From assembly GCA_963848175.1 (NCBI GenBank), contig CAWKCO010000004.1, positions 248,001-312,000 of the forward strand: 64,000 bases of DNA. Reading direction: 5' to 3'. Origin of the DNA: JAMZMI01 sp963848175 (lineage in GTDB: Bacteria > Bacteroidota > Bacteroidia > Cytophagales > Cyclobacteriaceae). Below the pieces are notes generated by a model. The model saw nothing but the letters and a program-made list of their open reading frames with translations. It searched no databases and had not been told where the DNA came from. Positions 36,954 through 47,024 of the stretch are shown piece by piece (the first letter of the stretch is position 1; each line of letters begins with the position of its first letter). The translations under genes were made by a program, and so were the position numbers.

Positions 36954-37219
36954 ATTCTTATTCCAATGACGTTTAGATAAGAGGTTAAGCAGAGAAAAGT
37001 CACTAACTGGGCGTTCCCCCCGCAGGGAGTCTTGTCCTTTATGTAGGTTTTGAGAATTGCAGCTTCATACGAAACTTTGAATCGCCATCAGTTTTTTAAA
37101 AAAAACACTAACTCACATATAAGTGATGCGGCAACAGGCTGAAAATCAGCACTACCATTTTTTGATCACTTATCTCAAATAGATTCGATCCCATCGCATG
37201 GGCTGAACAACATTGATTC
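36954..37219. repeat. Gap with dispersed repeat copy and nested inverted repeats
   Basis: No gene is seen. 36998-37046 resembles 47195-47244 over about 48 bases. Further on, ATAAGTGAT (37119-37127) and ATCACTTAT (37165-37173) pair perfectly around a region with an inner GCTGA/TCAGC hairpin, and a CCCAT/ATGGG hairpin follows at about 37191-37203. Their function is unknown. Confidence 0.5.
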
Positions 37220-39040
37220 TTATTCAACGATTAGTTTGAAGGTGAAATGTTCGCCTCCATTACTGATTTTAACAATGAACAATCCTTTTTGATGGCTTGG
37301 TAGCTCGTGGATAGCTTTGGTTTCACTTTCGTAAACAAGAGAGCCTGAAAGGCTGTATACACTTAACCTTTCATAGCTGCCAGAGATTCTGAAACGTCCG
37401 TTTGGAGCTGGATTAGGGTACAATGTAAAAGACTGTTCTACGTGAGCATTACTAAGTATTATTTCTCCCGCTTTCGCGAAAACTGGCCGTATCATTAGCG
37501 CCCCATCCAGGTTTTCATTTTGAGACCAAAACTCACCTGTTCTGTAAAAGACGTTAGATTTTGCCTCAGGATTGTTTCTATCAAACCCCACAGGGATAAA
37601 GACTGCTTCATTTTGTTGAAAACCAATATAAATGGTATCCTTTACCACTTTTTGCCTGTTGAGCGCAATGCGTTGAAACTGGTTGCGCTCAGTGGATGGC
37701 TGGATCGTATATCGCTGACTAAGAAAGATTTTTTCTTCATTCAATCGATCCCAGACCATAATGTTGATTATGCTACTGTCAGAAGAAGGAGCAATGTGCG
37801 GGAAATGAATGTCTATGTGGGTAAGTGTATCTGAAACAGGGATAACATACTGCATGGCAATTTTCCCATATTTCTTATTGATCCCTACCGCAAACTCAGC
37901 TGAACCATCGTCATAGGCATAGTGATCTTGTAGCAGGTATTGTTGCCTGATGGTATCATTGATTTTATGATCAATATTCGTGATATTTCCCTCAGTATCT
38001 TCAAGTAATTGATCTTTTGGGTCTATTGAAAGGGTGAGTTGTAGGATTTGAGAGTCAAGAGGTGTGAAAGGCACAGTGAAATTGAAAGTCTCTGGGCTGA
38101 TTAGAGGATTTTCAACACCTGGAATAAATTCCTTGCTATCGGGATCTCTTTCGTTAATTAATGAACCACTGGACAAAACGACTTTTGTATCTGTAATGTC
38201 CTCTATTGTATAAAAACTACTTACAGTTTGATTATTTCCATTAAGATTCAAATTAATTCCAATCGTTCTAAACTGACTGGTGAATTTTGATGGGTCGCTG
38301 TAAAATACTTCTGCAGGAATGCTTGCAAAGGGAGCAAATAAAGAGGTCGGCTTATTTACGAGCGTTCTATCTGCGTAGACAGAATCACTTTGAGACCTAT
38401 TCTTATTCAAGAAGATATAGTCTACATGCCAGACATCAAATGGCCCTGAAGGTCTCCCATAAGCCACAAATTTGAATTTGAATTTATTGTTGAAATATCT
38501 CTGATTTTTAATGGGAATCAAGACCTGCTGAAAGTCTGTAATGATTGTGTCAGGATCTCCGATCATTTTCCATTGACTTACCCAAGCCGTATCAGCGAAA
38601 AACTGAAGGACAAGTGAGTCTCTTTCTTCTGGGGACTCGCCATATCCACCTGCTTGCCAGAAAAAACTGAAGTACACACTATCTGAAGGGGAGACCGTAC
38701 TAAGGTCAATAGTATGTGACATCAGACTATCAGTGGGGGCTGTGCTCGTGCCACTTATGCGATAGGCTCTACCGTTTTGATTCAATCCATCAAATGTGGC
38801 AGCCTTATAGCTAGGAGGGTTTTTGCTTAAAGCATCGTTCACAAATACGTTTTGAGAACCTTGCCATCTACTGGTGTCTGGTGTCTCTCCGCTAGTTGAA
38901 AAGTCTTCAAAGAAGGGTAGTGTGAGTATTTTTTCAGCTTGCGTTCCTTTGACACTGCTTGGTGTAATATCGATGGTACGCCATTGTGCCCATCCAGATT
39001 GCATGATAATTAAAGAAAGGATTGTCAGAATTGATCGCAT
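37220..39040 (-). CDS. Secreted protein with T9SS sorting tail
   Basis: This 606-residue protein begins with a signal peptide (ILTILSLIIMQSGWAQ) and ends with a Por-type sorting tail (FTLYPNPAPNGRFRISGSY...LPSHQKGLFIVKISNGGEHFTFKLIVE). The middle is beta-rich (LPFFEDFSTSGETPDTSRWQG, then jelly-roll-like strands) and I see no catalytic motif. It should be exported through the T9SS to the surface. It follows the PASTA gene by 10 bases when the true PASTA stop is used. Confidence 0.88.
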   Translation of the reverse strand: MRSILTILSLIIMQSGWAQWRTIDITPSSVKGTQAEKILTLPFFEDFSTSGETPDTSRWQGSQNVFVNDALSKNPPSYKAATFDGLNQNGRAYRISGTSTAPTDSLMSHTIDLSTVSPSDSVYFSFFWQAGGYGESPEERDSLVLQFFADTAWVSQWKMIGDPDTIITDFQQVLIPIKNQRYFNNKFKFKFVAYGRPSGPFDVWHVDYIFLNKNRSQSDSVYADRTLVNKPTSLFAPFASIPAEVFYSDPSKFTSQFRTIGINLNLNGNNQTVSSFYTIEDITDTKVVLSSGSLINERDPDSKEFIPGVENPLISPETFNFTVPFTPLDSQILQLTLSIDPKDQLLEDTEGNITNIDHKINDTIRQQYLLQDHYAYDDGSAEFAVGINKKYGKIAMQYVIPVSDTLTHIDIHFPHIAPSSDSSIINIMVWDRLNEEKIFLSQRYTIQPSTERNQFQRIALNRQKVVKDTIYIGFQQNEAVFIPVGFDRNNPEAKSNVFYRTGEFWSQNENLDGALMIRPVFAKAGEIILSNAHVEQSFTLYPNPAPNGRFRISGSYERLSVYSLSGSLVYESETKAIHELPSHQKGLFIVKISNGGEHFTFKLIVE

Positions 39041-39050
39041 GCGGTACTTA

Positions 39051-39873
39051 TTATTCTTCGTCTAAGATGGTTCGTTGCGTATTCACAGAGTCTGGTCGGT
39101 ATACCCAGATGTCAATTTTTTGCCCCAACCTCATATCTATTCCATTTTCGGGATATTGTTTGATAACCATTCCTGCTGAGATTTTATCTGCTCTCATTCC
39201 TGACTTCTGCTTCAGATTTGTCTTTTTCAAAACGCACTTCTCCGATTTTTAGGCCAGAACCGATGATGGCTACCTGTGCGGTTTCTAAGTCATGCCCAAC
39301 CACATTTGGTGACTCTAGATTTTGCTGACCCAAACCATCTCCAGCCACTAAATCTACCACAGATCCTTTTGGGATTTTATCACCTTCGGCAATGTCCTTT
39401 CCATCGATTTGCTGTTTCAATACATAATTCAAATCTCTATCTGCCACGTAGATGATATCGCCCAAAACCAAATCATAGGTTTGTAAAATGAGTGTAGCAT
39501 TTTTGACAGAACCTTCAATAAGCTTTGGCATTCTGATCAATGGCGCTTTCTCAGCATTCAACGTCACATAGATCTTTCTATTTTCTTTTACTTTGGAATT
39601 TGGCATAGGAAATTGCTTTAGCACCTCAAGTGGCTTAGCAGTGGCCGAAAAACCAGAATCGGGAGTCACCTCATATCGCAAGTTTCTGCTTCCTAAAAAA
39701 TCATCCAATTCACCCAGCGTTACGCCACGCACATCGGGCACAGTAAGTGTTTCTCCATGATTGGTAATATTAGGTAGATAGACATAAAAGAATAGCATGA
39801 GTGCAATGATGCTTACTCCAATCACAATGCCGAAGTGTATCCAAAAGTCCTTCCAAGTTTTTTCTTGTGCCAT
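39051..39873 (-). CDS. PASTA domain membrane protein, split by one extra base
   Basis: The protein has one N-terminal membrane helix (IVIGVSIIALMLFFYVYL) and three PASTA-like repeats (LTVPDVRGVTLGELDDFL, IRMPKLIEGSVKNATLIL, PNVVGHDLETAQVAIIGSG). The sequenced frame stops at 39184, but the third repeat continues in another frame as ADKISAGMVIKQYPENG and IDIWVYRPDS to a stop at 39051. One extra base within 39187-39199 explains this, giving about 273 residues. PASTA domains bind peptidoglycan; there is no kinase or PBP part. It sits in an operon with the Ddl genes. Confidence 0.88.
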
Positions 39874-39925
39874 GTTTGTACTGAATTTGTGCCGTTTAGC
39901 TATTCAAAGATGAGCCAATTTTGCG

Positions 39926-41203
39926 TTATACGCTTTGTTTTTTTTGTTTCCTTAACCCAACCTCGATTATACCATCTATAAACTCATAGGGTTTCATATT
40001 ATTGAGTGCACTCTGATGAAAAATTGCCGTAGCAGGAGTCATACCCGGGAGTGAGTTGATTTCAATCACTACCGTTTCCACTTTGTCGGGGTAAATCCTA
40101 ACGAAGGCATCAATGCGGCAATAGCCTTCTACGTTGATAATTCGGGCTGTGGTGTCCAGTGTGTTTTTCACTTCCTTGGCTATTCGCTTATATTCTTCAT
40201 GATTATCAGCGAAGCGAGCAGGGGTGATGTTTTGCCCCTCTCCAGCAAGGAACTTTTCTTCCAGAGAGAGGATTTCCCCATTGGCCAGCGCCTCAGAAGG
40301 TTCAAAAACGGTAAACTTGGTTGAGCCCTTTTCGTCCTCTCGCTGGATCATACCGCAAGTGATTTCTAGAAATTTGTCTGCTCCATTGGCCGAAATCAGT
40401 TCTTCTACCAAGAAACAATCCTTTTGAGGGAATTCCTCACTGTCTTTGAGTTTGAGAATGCGCTTTGGTTCTTCCAAAAATTGCTTCGTTGGTCTGAACA
40501 TCATCTCACAAAAAGCTTCGAACTCTGCTCGGTTTTTTATCTTCTTAACCGCCGATGAGCAACCATCATCCACAGGTTTGGCTATGAAAGGATATTGGAA
40601 ATAGTCTTCAATACCGCCCAAGGTTTGTGCCTTATCTGTCATAAAGTCCTCCGCATCTACAAGCGCATGTTGTGCTACCAAGATGCCCTCAGCACCCAGT
40701 CGCTCGTTGGTGTCAAACTTATTCATGGAGATTTTAGAACTTTCTACGCCTGAGCCATTATAAGCTATATCACGCTTTTCTAGTTGCTCTTGCACTGCTC
40801 CATCTTCACCAGGTCTCCCGTGCAGGGCAATGAATGCAAAATCTATTTTATCCTTTAGCGAATCATAAGTAAGCTTTTCGAACGCTATTTTTCCTTCATA
40901 GGCAAATTTCTCCCGAATGGCTTTCGTTTTTTCGTAGATAGCCGCCACTACAGGGTGCTTGTCAATAGAGTAATTCGTTACTTTTTCGGTAATATCATCC
41001 GCATTGTCTTTCAACATGATGTTGATTGGAAGCTGATATAGCAGGTGCTCTTGAGCATCGCCAGTGAGAAAGATCGGGATGGCTGTATACTTATCAGAAG
41101 ACGACAGCTTTTCATAGATATTTCTACCACTCTCCACACTGATATGTCTTTCAGAAGAAAAGCCCCCCATAAAAACTCCCACGCGGGTTTTGTTGGTTTT
41201 CAA
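39926..41203 (-). CDS. D-alanine--D-alanine ligase-like ATP-grasp protein, second module
   Basis: This 425-residue frame shows the Ddl pattern: VGVFMGGFSSERHISVESGRN, FAFIALHGRPGEDGAVQEQL, YPFIAKPVDDGCSSAVKKI, and the metal site VVIEINSLPGMTP. It has only a TTG at 41203 as start; the first ATG would cut off the first beta strand. The frame overlaps the end of the preceding ligase by 53 bases. The two may be one double-module protein interrupted by a one-base error near 41205-41216. The specificity of this module (the usual omega-loop residues differ) is uncertain. Confidence 0.82.
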   Translation of the reverse strand: MKTNKTRVGVFMGGFSSERHISVESGRNIYEKLSSSDKYTAIPIFLTGDAQEHLLYQLPINIMLKDNADDITEKVTNYSIDKHPVVAAIYEKTKAIREKFAYEGKIAFEKLTYDSLKDKIDFAFIALHGRPGEDGAVQEQLEKRDIAYNGSGVESSKISMNKFDTNERLGAEGILVAQHALVDAEDFMTDKAQTLGGIEDYFQYPFIAKPVDDGCSSAVKKIKNRAEFEAFCEMMFRPTKQFLEEPKRILKLKDSEEFPQKDCFLVEELISANGADKFLEITCGMIQREDEKGSTKFTVFEPSEALANGEILSLEEKFLAGEGQNITPARFADNHEEYKRIAKEVKNTLDTTARIINVEGYCRIDAFVRIYPDKVETVVIEINSLPGMTPATAIFHQSALNNMKPYEFIDGIIEVGLRKQKKQSV

Positions 41204-42584
41204 TTGTGAATCTGCATGCAGAGGCTGATTCCAACTTATCTATGAGCGATTGAATAGAGAAAATGTTTTTGCCAGTATTCAATCGTGCTTTCAGCGAAGT
41301 AGAGATAATATAGGTCAAAAACTGAGATGGGTTCAGGCCGATCTCCGCTGCTTGATGAAAGAAAAATGAAGAAGGGAGCATTCCCGATGTGGTATTCGGG
41401 TCATTGAGGATGATCTGCTTATCTGGCGTATAAAAACCATCAATACGGGCATACACCTGACTATGCAGCTTTTTATACAGCTTTTCAGCAGATTTTCTTA
41501 TGCGCTCAATTTCTTCGTTTTCCAACTCTATCGGAGTGATTTTTCTTGCAATTCCTGGCAAGTACTTAGACCGATAGTCAAATAATGGACTGGCTTTTCG
41601 TATTTCTGTAGGAGGGAGGGCTATTGGCTCTCCATCTGTATTTTCTATGATGATGCACGAAAACTCTCGACCTTCTACGAAAGCTTCAATCAGCAATAGG
41701 GATTCGCCATCTGGCGATTGTAGCTCTACATCAGTCTCTGCCGCATCCAGCATTTTCCAAAATTCCTCTGGATGATAAATGGTTTGATTGTTGGCGATCA
41801 CAGGAAAGCCCAAGCCTTCTCTGATATCTGTGAAAGACACCAGAAACGTCCGTTTTTCAGCGTCCGTTTTACTTTTCCATTCGGAAATGTCGATGTGTTC
41901 TATAAAGAAAGACTGATTGATTCCATGCTCTAGCTCAGCCTTGGTTTTTACGATATTCACCCCGATGGAAGACCCTTGGTGTGGTGCTTTGATGACTATC
42001 GGAAAATCAAATTTACCCAAGCATCTGTTTAAGACAGACTCTTTGTCGGAATGCCATTCGCGACGCTCCAAAACCAAATTGGCAGGAACAACGAATCCAG
42101 TTTCCTCCATAATGTCTTTTTGGATGCACTTGTCGATACCAATGCTTCCTGGCAAGATGCCTGCGCCAGAGTAGGGAATACCATACCATTCCAATATGCC
42201 TTGGATGTTTCCATCTTCGCCATAAGGCCCATGAAGAGCTAAAAAGGCAAAGTCTATTAAATCCCGAAGTTCTTCGGGTTGAATTTTACGACCAATTTGG
42301 TCAATGCTTTTTTGAATGGCCTCTTTATCATCAGAGATAGATTCCGCATATATCTGAAAGAAATGCTTGCTTTCTGGCATCACATCAGCCGAGGGATAAA
42401 AATCTCGAATTGTCCCTTTGTATAGAAACTGCCAATCCAGATGAATGAAGTTGCCCAGACTATCTATGAATATAGGCACAGGGGTGAAAAGCGATTTATT
42501 CAGATTGTCATAGACCGTTCGTCCGCCTGCAAATGATATTTCTCTTTCTCTCGAGGGTCCTCCAAAAATGATTCCTACCTTCAT
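41151..42584 (-). CDS. D-alanine--D-alanine ligase, first module
   Basis: This 477-residue ATP-grasp ligase has VGIIFGGPSREREISFAGGR, DFAFLALHGPYGEDGNIQG, FPIVIKAPHQGSSIGVNIV and YARIDGFYTP...LNDPNTTSGMLPSS, all typical of Ddl. The first Ddl strand-loop (GGPSREREIS) contains the expected Glu. It joins two D-alanines for the peptidoglycan stem. The final ~15 residues (QQNPRGSFYGGLFF) are the next module's DNA read in another frame, so this C-terminus is probably artificial. Confidence 0.9.
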   Translation of the reverse strand: MKVGIIFGGPSREREISFAGGRTVYDNLNKSLFTPVPIFIDSLGNFIHLDWQFLYKGTIRDFYPSADVMPESKHFFQIYAESISDDKEAIQKSIDQIGRKIQPEELRDLIDFAFLALHGPYGEDGNIQGILEWYGIPYSGAGILPGSIGIDKCIQKDIMEETGFVVPANLVLERREWHSDKESVLNRCLGKFDFPIVIKAPHQGSSIGVNIVKTKAELEHGINQSFFIEHIDISEWKSKTDAEKRTFLVSFTDIREGLGFPVIANNQTIYHPEEFWKMLDAAETDVELQSPDGESLLLIEAFVEGREFSCIIIENTDGEPIALPPTEIRKASPLFDYRSKYLPGIARKITPIELENEEIERIRKSAEKLYKKLHSQVYARIDGFYTPDKQIILNDPNTTSGMLPSSFFFHQAAEIGLNPSQFLTYIISTSLKARLNTGKNIFSIQSLIDKLESASACRFTIENQQNPRGSFYGGLFF

Positions 42585-42628
42585 AATATAATGATACTCT
42601 TTACTGGACGCAGTGTCCTAATTTCTAG

Positions 42629-45604
42629 CTATTGGATGTAAATTCTTTTTACGGTATTCACATCTTGTCCTACCACAGTCACAAAATAGAACCCTTTTTG
42701 CGTAGGGGTAACTACTTTTATTTTTTGATTGAGGGCATTGTCAATTTTTTCATCAATCACTACCCGTCCGCTCATGTCCACCATTTTTACCTGCACTAGC
42801 TGTTTTCTTGGCAGGTTAAATATCAAATTGAATTGCTTCGCTGTGACAGGATTGGGGTACACCACTACATTCACATCAGGAATGAATTGGAGGGGATCGT
42901 TGTAGGTGATAATCTCTAGATCATCGATGTACATACTATTTCCTTGACCACTGGTAAAAACTAGAGCGACCCTCAAGTCAGACCAGCCTAAATGATCAGA
43001 GATGTCCACATATTGTAGCGACCAATCTTCTTTCTCAGTAGGTGTCCATTCTTCTTCTGAAAACTTTTCGGAGAGGTCTGCGCTGTTTCTATTGTATACT
43101 TCAATGTCGTATGTCGCCCCGCAATCATTCGAAAGCAATATTTTTAGATTGTCATTGAAATTAGCTCGTCTGGCATAAGAGAGCTTAAACCGAATCGCCG
43201 CAGTAGTGTAGTTCAGCGTTTTCAGGTTGGGGCTCACCAGATAAGTTTGAGCACCCACCGTTGGTTGGTCATACATGTTAGCTTTTAAGATATTATTTGA
43301 TCTGCTTACTTTTTCTAAATCCAAAAAGGATTCTGCTGTAGGAGATACCAAAGACCAACTAATTATGTCGCTATTGAATGTTTCCTTAATAGGAATGGCG
43401 TCTACCGTATCTTCCACAATCATCTGGTGATAGACATAATTATTGTCGAGCTGCGTATCCATTTGATCATTGACAAGCTGGATATCAAATGAAAAGGTAT
43501 GAGGGCCATCGGGCAATTCAAATTTAAAGGCCAAGTCCTTGGTTTGACCCGAAGGGATTTTGATGTCGTCAAAAACCTGAGTGGATATGTCATTGTCCAC
43601 CATTACTTCCACATTGATCTTATTGATTTCATTGAAACCGAAATTCCTGACATTCAACTTAGGGTAGATGTCGTTTCGGCAAGTGACTGTAGGCATTTGA
43701 ACCAGTTTCCGGATGCCTATATCGTAAGCTGGCAGGTTTGTGGACGTAATCGAAATGTCATCAATGTAAAGGTTGTTTCCACCTCCATTTACGCCAATAA
43801 AAGCAATTTGCATGTGGTCAGAAAGCCATGGGGTGATGTTTAAGTTGATTAAATCCCAATCCGACTCTCCACTGGGAGTAAAGGCTGAGGAAGTACTAGG
43901 TGCAGAGGTAAGTCCATTGCCTTGACGTTCGAAAATGTAATTGCTAGTATTAAAAGTAGCACCGCAATCATTGGAAATTGCCACTATGAGCTTATCCTGA
44001 AATTCTCCAATGAAATTACCGGCATAAGAATATTTAAAGCTTAGCTGGGCTGAGGAAAGCGCCGACAAGTCCAATATGTTTGTAACCAACAGGTCTTTGA
44101 TACCATAATTCTCTTTCGTACCAAAAAAAGTCAGTTTTGCAGCTTTATTTTGAGCATTGGCATTTGGTGCATTCACTACCTGCCAGCGAGTGGCTTCATT
44201 TGTTTCCGTCCAACCATTTGCTGTTTGATCATTTTCAAAGTCATAATAATAAGGAGCTATGCTGCTTTCACCAGAAGAAACAATGGTTTCCAACACATTA
44301 TTACTACTGTTATTGTCAATGGCGCCATTCACTTCTTCAATTTCGAATGATACTGTTGGAAATACTTCGGAACTGATATCCTCCAAGCCAAAGCTGGCGA
44401 CACTCGTTTCGTACGGTTGTAAGTTGATGTTGGTATCAATGGTCTGCTTGGTTTCTCCATTGATGGCCATCGAGATTTTTAACTGAGTAATGTTATTGCT
44501 GCCAAAATTTCGGACTTGTACCGCTGGGAAAAAAGTGGAGGAGCAATCTGTTTTCAAAGGAGACCTGATCTCTATCAGACCTAAGTCATTTACAGTGATG
44601 ACTGGGTCTTGTAATGCGTGTGAGAAAGGGAGGCTAGCGCGTCTTGGACTAAACTGAAGTACTGTTTGCATTCTGTTTTTTTGACATTGAGTAAACAAGT
44701 TCATGCACACGTCATTCGTGTAGTCCATGAAGTTTTCAATCATCGGGCGCTCTTCCTCTTCACAAAACAGCCTACTTACATTCTGATCGCAAGCGCCATT
44801 GGCTCCTCCTGTTTGAGGGGGAGTGTCTGCACAGTAATCACCAGTGGATCCGCACCCACCATGCCAATTGTGAAACACGCCTAAGTAGTGACCCAACTCA
44901 TGGGTGAGGGTTCTTCCCTTGCTTTCAAAAACCACCTCGCTGCTTTTGTCATTGTTACCAATGTAGGAGTACTTCACAATGAGACCATCTTTCTCGCGTA
45001 TATTTTCGGACTCTACTTTGGCTCCAGGCAAATCACTAAATGGAAATACGGCATAGCCTAATGATTTGAAGTTGCAGACATACACGTTGATATAGTCTTC
45101 CGGTGGCCATTGGATAATCGAAGTGAGTAAGCTTAAATCCGAGTCATTGAATGTCTCTTTATTAAAATTGGTACGGGTGATGCCGTTCGTAGGTAGTCCA
45201 CTTGGGTCTTGCTTTGCCAATACAAAATTGATTTCCGTGTCGGCTGCTACAGACAGAAATTGCGAAGGAGTGTTGCTGGCATCAGGGTTTTGTCTTCTGA
45301 AATCCTGATTGAGCGTCACCATTTGTTCAATGATTCTTGATTCAGCAAGGTTACTTTTTACACCCAAAGCTTCCCCACTGTGGATCACATGGAATACTAT
45401 TGGAAGCGTCACTACGGACTTTGTGGCTGTCGAACCAAAGGCCCTGGACATCTCACGCTGAGCCATGCGCTTATTAAGCCATTTATTAAAATCCTCGCTA
45501 GACTCTTGTCTGTCCGTATTAATGGCGGAATGATCAGTAGCACATCTGTCCTGACCAAAAGCAATATTTGGTAAAATAAGTATAAGGAGCGCCCAATGCT
45601 TCAT
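42629..45604 (-). CDS. Secreted M43 (pappalysin-like) zinc metalloprotease with T9SS tail
   Basis: The 991-residue protein starts with a signal peptide (WALLILILPNIAFGQ). The M43 domain carries the extended zinc motif HELGHYLGVFH (His235, Glu236, His239, His245) and a downstream MDYTND Met-turn. Two adhesion-like beta-domains follow, each with AYDIGIRKLVQMP/IRSPLKTDC-type and jelly-roll strands (GGNNLYIDDISITS, GQGNSMYIDDLEIIT). The Por-type tail (VVYPNPVTAKQFNLIF...GFYFVTVVG) directs it to the T9SS. Its ATG abuts the stop of the NifU-like gene. Confidence 0.92.
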   Translation of the reverse strand: MKHWALLILILPNIAFGQDRCATDHSAINTDRQESSEDFNKWLNKRMAQREMSRAFGSTATKSVVTLPIVFHVIHSGEALGVKSNLAESRIIEQMVTLNQDFRRQNPDASNTPSQFLSVAADTEINFVLAKQDPSGLPTNGITRTNFNKETFNDSDLSLLTSIIQWPPEDYINVYVCNFKSLGYAVFPFSDLPGAKVESENIREKDGLIVKYSYIGNNDKSSEVVFESKGRTLTHELGHYLGVFHNWHGGCGSTGDYCADTPPQTGGANGACDQNVSRLFCEEEERPMIENFMDYTNDVCMNLFTQCQKNRMQTVLQFSPRRASLPFSHALQDPVITVNDLGLIEIRSPLKTDCSSTFFPAVQVRNFGSNNITQLKISMAINGETKQTIDTNINLQPYETSVASFGLEDISSEVFPTVSFEIEEVNGAIDNNSSNNVLETIVSSGESSIAPYYYDFENDQTANGWTETNEATRWQVVNAPNANAQNKAAKLTFFGTKENYGIKDLLVTNILDLSALSSAQLSFKYSYAGNFIGEFQDKLIVAISNDCGATFNTSNYIFERQGNGLTSAPSTSSAFTPSGESDWDLINLNITPWLSDHMQIAFIGVNGGGNNLYIDDISITSTNLPAYDIGIRKLVQMPTVTCRNDIYPKLNVRNFGFNEINKINVEVMVDNDISTQVFDDIKIPSGQTKDLAFKFELPDGPHTFSFDIQLVNDQMDTQLDNNYVYHQMIVEDTVDAIPIKETFNSDIISWSLVSPTAESFLDLEKVSRSNNILKANMYDQPTVGAQTYLVSPNLKTLNYTTAAIRFKLSYARRANFNDNLKILLSNDCGATYDIEVYNRNSADLSEKFSEEEWTPTEKEDWSLQYVDISDHLGWSDLRVALVFTSGQGNSMYIDDLEIITYNDPLQFIPDVNVVVYPNPVTAKQFNLIFNLPRKQLVQVKMVDMSGRVVIDEKIDNALNQKIKVVTPTQKGFYFVTVVGQDVNTVKRIYIQ

Positions 45605-45883
45605 TTACATCATCGTTTGAGGAAGCTTGGCATTTGGATCATCGTGAGCAGTCAGGTTTACAGCTTTTACAGCAGTGATTTCTGGTACGGCACGCTTGAT
45701 CGACTCTTCCACGCCTGCTTTCAGTGTCATAGCAGACATAGGGCACGAACCACAGCTCCCCAGAAGCTCTAGCAGTACCACCTTGTTTTCATCTATGCTC
45801 AGCACTTTTACATTGCCGCCATCGGCCACAAGATAAGGTCTGATGTTGTCAAGGGCTTTCTCTACTTGGTCTATCAATTCCAT
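45605..45883 (-). CDS. NifU-like (Nfu) iron-sulfur scaffold protein
   Basis: The 92-residue protein is the single NifU C-terminal domain: LDNIRPYLVADGGNVKVL, LLGSCGSCPMSAMTLKAGVEESI with the CxxC that binds a [4Fe-4S] cluster, and an acidic end. Nfu delivers Fe-S clusters to apoproteins. It follows mrp by 13 bases, a frequent pairing for cluster carriers. Confidence 0.95.
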   Translation of the reverse strand: MELIDQVEKALDNIRPYLVADGGNVKVLSIDENKVVLLELLGSCGSCPMSAMTLKAGVEESIKRAVPEITAVKAVNLTAHDDPNAKLPQTMM

Positions 45884-45896
45884 GTGGCTATTTTAC

Positions 45897-46992
45897 TTAC
45901 GAATTTAGTTCTACTTTGGCAGTTTTTTCCTTTGTAGCATTTCTTATTGCTACCTGCTGAGCCAAAGACTCTGCAAGATTATGAAATGCTTGTGCGGTCA
46001 CATCATCTTTCAACACAGCCGGGTATCCAGCGTCTCCGCTTTCCCTGATGCTCTGCACGATTGGAATTTGACCTAAGAAAGGAACATTGGATTTCTCCGC
46101 TAAGTTCTTTCCGCCATTTTCCCCAAAGATAAAGTATTTGTTGTCTGGCAACTCTTCAGGTGTGAAGAACGCCATATTTTCTACCACTCCCAAGTATAGG
46201 AATGTTGATTTGTGGCTGTTGAAACATGGAAAGTCCCTTTTTGGCATCTGCTAAAGCGACTTTCTGTGGAGTGGTAACCACGATAGCACCCGTAACAGGT
46301 ACGGTCTGTACCAGCGTCAAATGAATATCACTCGTGCCAGGAGGTAGGTCTATCAGGAGGTAATCCAACTCTTCCCACTCTGTGTCGCCAATAAACTGCT
46401 TCAAAGCAGAGCTCGCCATAGGGCCTCTCCATACCACCGCATTTTCGGGTGGAGAAAGAAAGCCTATTGACATCAATTTCACACCATACTGTAAAATAGG
46501 CACGATCAAATTCTTTCCATTCACTTGCTTGATAGCAGGCTGCTCATACTCGCAGTTGAACATTGTAGGCACAGAAGGACCAAAAATATCTGCATCAATG
46601 AGACCGACCGAAGCACCCGTTTGGGCCAGTGCCACTGCCAAGTTTGCCGCCACGGTAGATTTGCCCACACCACCTTTTCCAGAAGAAATCGCGATGATGT
46701 TTTTAACCCCAGGTAGGAGCGGTGCATTCTCTCGTATGGTGGTGACCGTAGATGACATCTCTATCTCAACGGCCATATCCTCTCCAAAGTGTTGAGCGAT
46801 CGCTTTTTCGCAATCTTTGCGAATCAATTCCTTTAGCGGACAAGCAGGAGTAGTCAAAACCACCGTAAAGCTGATTTTCGATGGGCTGGCCATCACATTT
46901 TGGATCATATTCAAGGTCACCAGGTCTTTTTTCAAGTCTGGATCTTGAACTTGACTAAGGGCTTTAAGGACGTTTTCTTTTGATACTTCCAT
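45897..46992 (-). CDS. Mrp/ApbC family Fe-S cluster carrier ATPase, split by one extra base
   Basis: This protein has an N-terminal MIP18-like domain (VQDPDLKKDLVTLNMIQNV), then a ParA-type ATPase with deviant Walker A SSGKGGVGKST, DADIFGPSVP, and LLIDLPPGTSD. The first frame stops at 46156. The second gives LGVVENMAFFTPEEL and the end. Dropping one C from the run at 46189-46191 makes LGVVENM, the conserved Mrp sequence, so one protein of about 365 residues is expected. The usual CxxC of the family (ENMSYFxCPxC) is replaced by ENMAFFTPEE here. It likely starts a mrp-nfu-M43 transcript. Confidence 0.9.
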
Positions 46993-47024
46993 TTTCTCTT
47001 CGCTGCTTTATTTTCAGTGGGCAG

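Noticed and set aside
42629..45604. Toxin or phage tail protein
   Set aside because: The HELGHYLGVFH motif, signal peptide and sorting tail make a secreted M43 protease the simpler reading.
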